Assembly: GCA_031257695.1 (NCBI GenBank) | Contig: JAIROB010000086.1 | Location: 1-14,815 of the forward strand | Length of the DNA: 14,815 nt | DNA from: Treponema sp. | GTDB lineage: Bacteria > Spirochaetota > Spirochaetia > Treponematales > Breznakiellaceae | Reading direction: 5' to 3' | Shown here: positions 14,373-14,815 of the stretch, piece after piece | How positions within the stretch are numbered: the first letter of the stretch is position 1 | Layout of the letters: each line of letters begins with the position of its first letter | Notes under the pieces: model-generated | Told to the model about the DNA's origin: nothing | The model's input: the letters and a program-made list of their open reading frames with translations, nothing else | The model's database searches: none | Translations under genes and position numbers: made by a program

Positions 14373-14815
14373 GCCGGGAGGGACCTCGGGCGCCCGTTGC
14401 GGAGGCGCCGCTGTTTCCGGCGTTCTAGAAGCTCCTGTATATACATCCCCGTATAGGATCCGCCATGGTTGGCAAGCTCCTCCGGCGTGCCCGCGGCCAC
14501 CAGCTCCCCTCCCCGGTCGCCCCCTTCGGGCCCCAGGTCGATGAGGTGATCCGCCTGGAGCAGCACGTCCAGGTTATGCTCGATCATCACCACGGTGTTC
14601 CCCTGATCCACCAGCCGGTGTATCACCTCCATAAGCTGCTTCACATCGGCGAAGTGCAGCCCCGTGGTGGGCTCGTCCAGGAGGTAGAGGGTCCGGCCGG
14701 TGGAGTATTTGGAGAGCTCCAGCGCCAGTTTGACCCGCTGGGCCTCCCCCCCGGACAGGGTAAGCGCGGACTGGCCCAGCTTGACGTAGCCCAAGCCCAC
14801 CGAAAGGAGGGTGTC
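14369..14815 (-). CDS. uvrA: UvrA excinuclease subunit A, C-terminal part (runs off the right edge)
   Basis: The 148 visible codons are the C-terminal ATPase half of UvrA, the damage-sensing subunit of nucleotide excision repair. Visible features are [20 protein letters not shown] (ABC signature), [17 protein letters not shown] (Walker B), the switch His in [11 protein letters not shown], and [21 protein letters not shown] short basic tail with [12 protein letters not shown] ends the protein. The reading frame is open through base 14815, so the start lies outside the window. The TGA stop shares bases with the LptD-like gene's ATG, suggesting an operon. Confidence 0.97.
   Translation of the reverse strand, partial: DTLLSVGLGYVKLGQSALTLSGGEAQRVKLALELSKYSTGRTLYLLDEPTTGLHFADVKQLMEVIHRLVDQGNTVVMIEHNLDVLLQADHLIDLGPEGGDRGGELVAAGTPEELANHGGSYTGMYIQELLERRKQRRLRNGRPRSLPA

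Overview
The window looks like the chromosome of a spirochaete of the Treponema group, possibly a gut or termite-associated member. The evidence is a uvrA gene followed, with a 4-base overlap, by a very long LptD-like outer-membrane protein (1157 residues). From memory, this pairing matches the uvrA/LptD-like neighbours of Treponema pallidum. Coding DNA is fairly G+C-rich and most genes are tightly packed. No rRNA, tRNA, CRISPR array or complete mobile element is visible.

Layout. (1) Bases 1-1823, minus strand: ddl (D-Ala-D-Ala ligase) followed 22 bases later by an M16-family zinc-protease lipoprotein. The protease's recognisable sequence stops abruptly near base 158, where a more A+T-rich segment begins, so it looks disrupted or joined to a repeat. 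(2) Bases 1881-10842: a complete autoinducer-2 (AI-2) uptake and processing locus. lsrA-lsrC-lsrD-lsrB-lsrF runs leftward and lsrR-lsrK-cupin runs rightward from a shared 250-base control region. Gene order and divergent layout match the Escherichia coli lsr locus, except that lsrG is absent and a small cupin gene sits after lsrK. (3) Bases 10899-14815, minus strand: the end of uvrA and the LptD-like gene, converging on the cupin gene.

How the genes probably work together. LsrB binds AI-2 in the periplasm, and LsrC, LsrD and LsrA import it. LsrK phosphorylates it. Phospho-AI-2 releases the SorC-family repressor LsrR from the shared control region. LsrF, with some isomerase that would normally be LsrG, breaks the signal down. 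The divergent region holds a good promoter for each arm, a perfect 12-bp inverted repeat over the lsrA -35 box, and GAACA/TGTTC motifs flanking the promoters.

Most interesting points: the cupin as a possible replacement for LsrG; LsrB keeping only four of the six known AI-2 contact residues; the compact control region; a strong hairpin between lsrB and lsrF; very short, SD-less leaders at several genes; and the disrupted M16 gene at the left edge.
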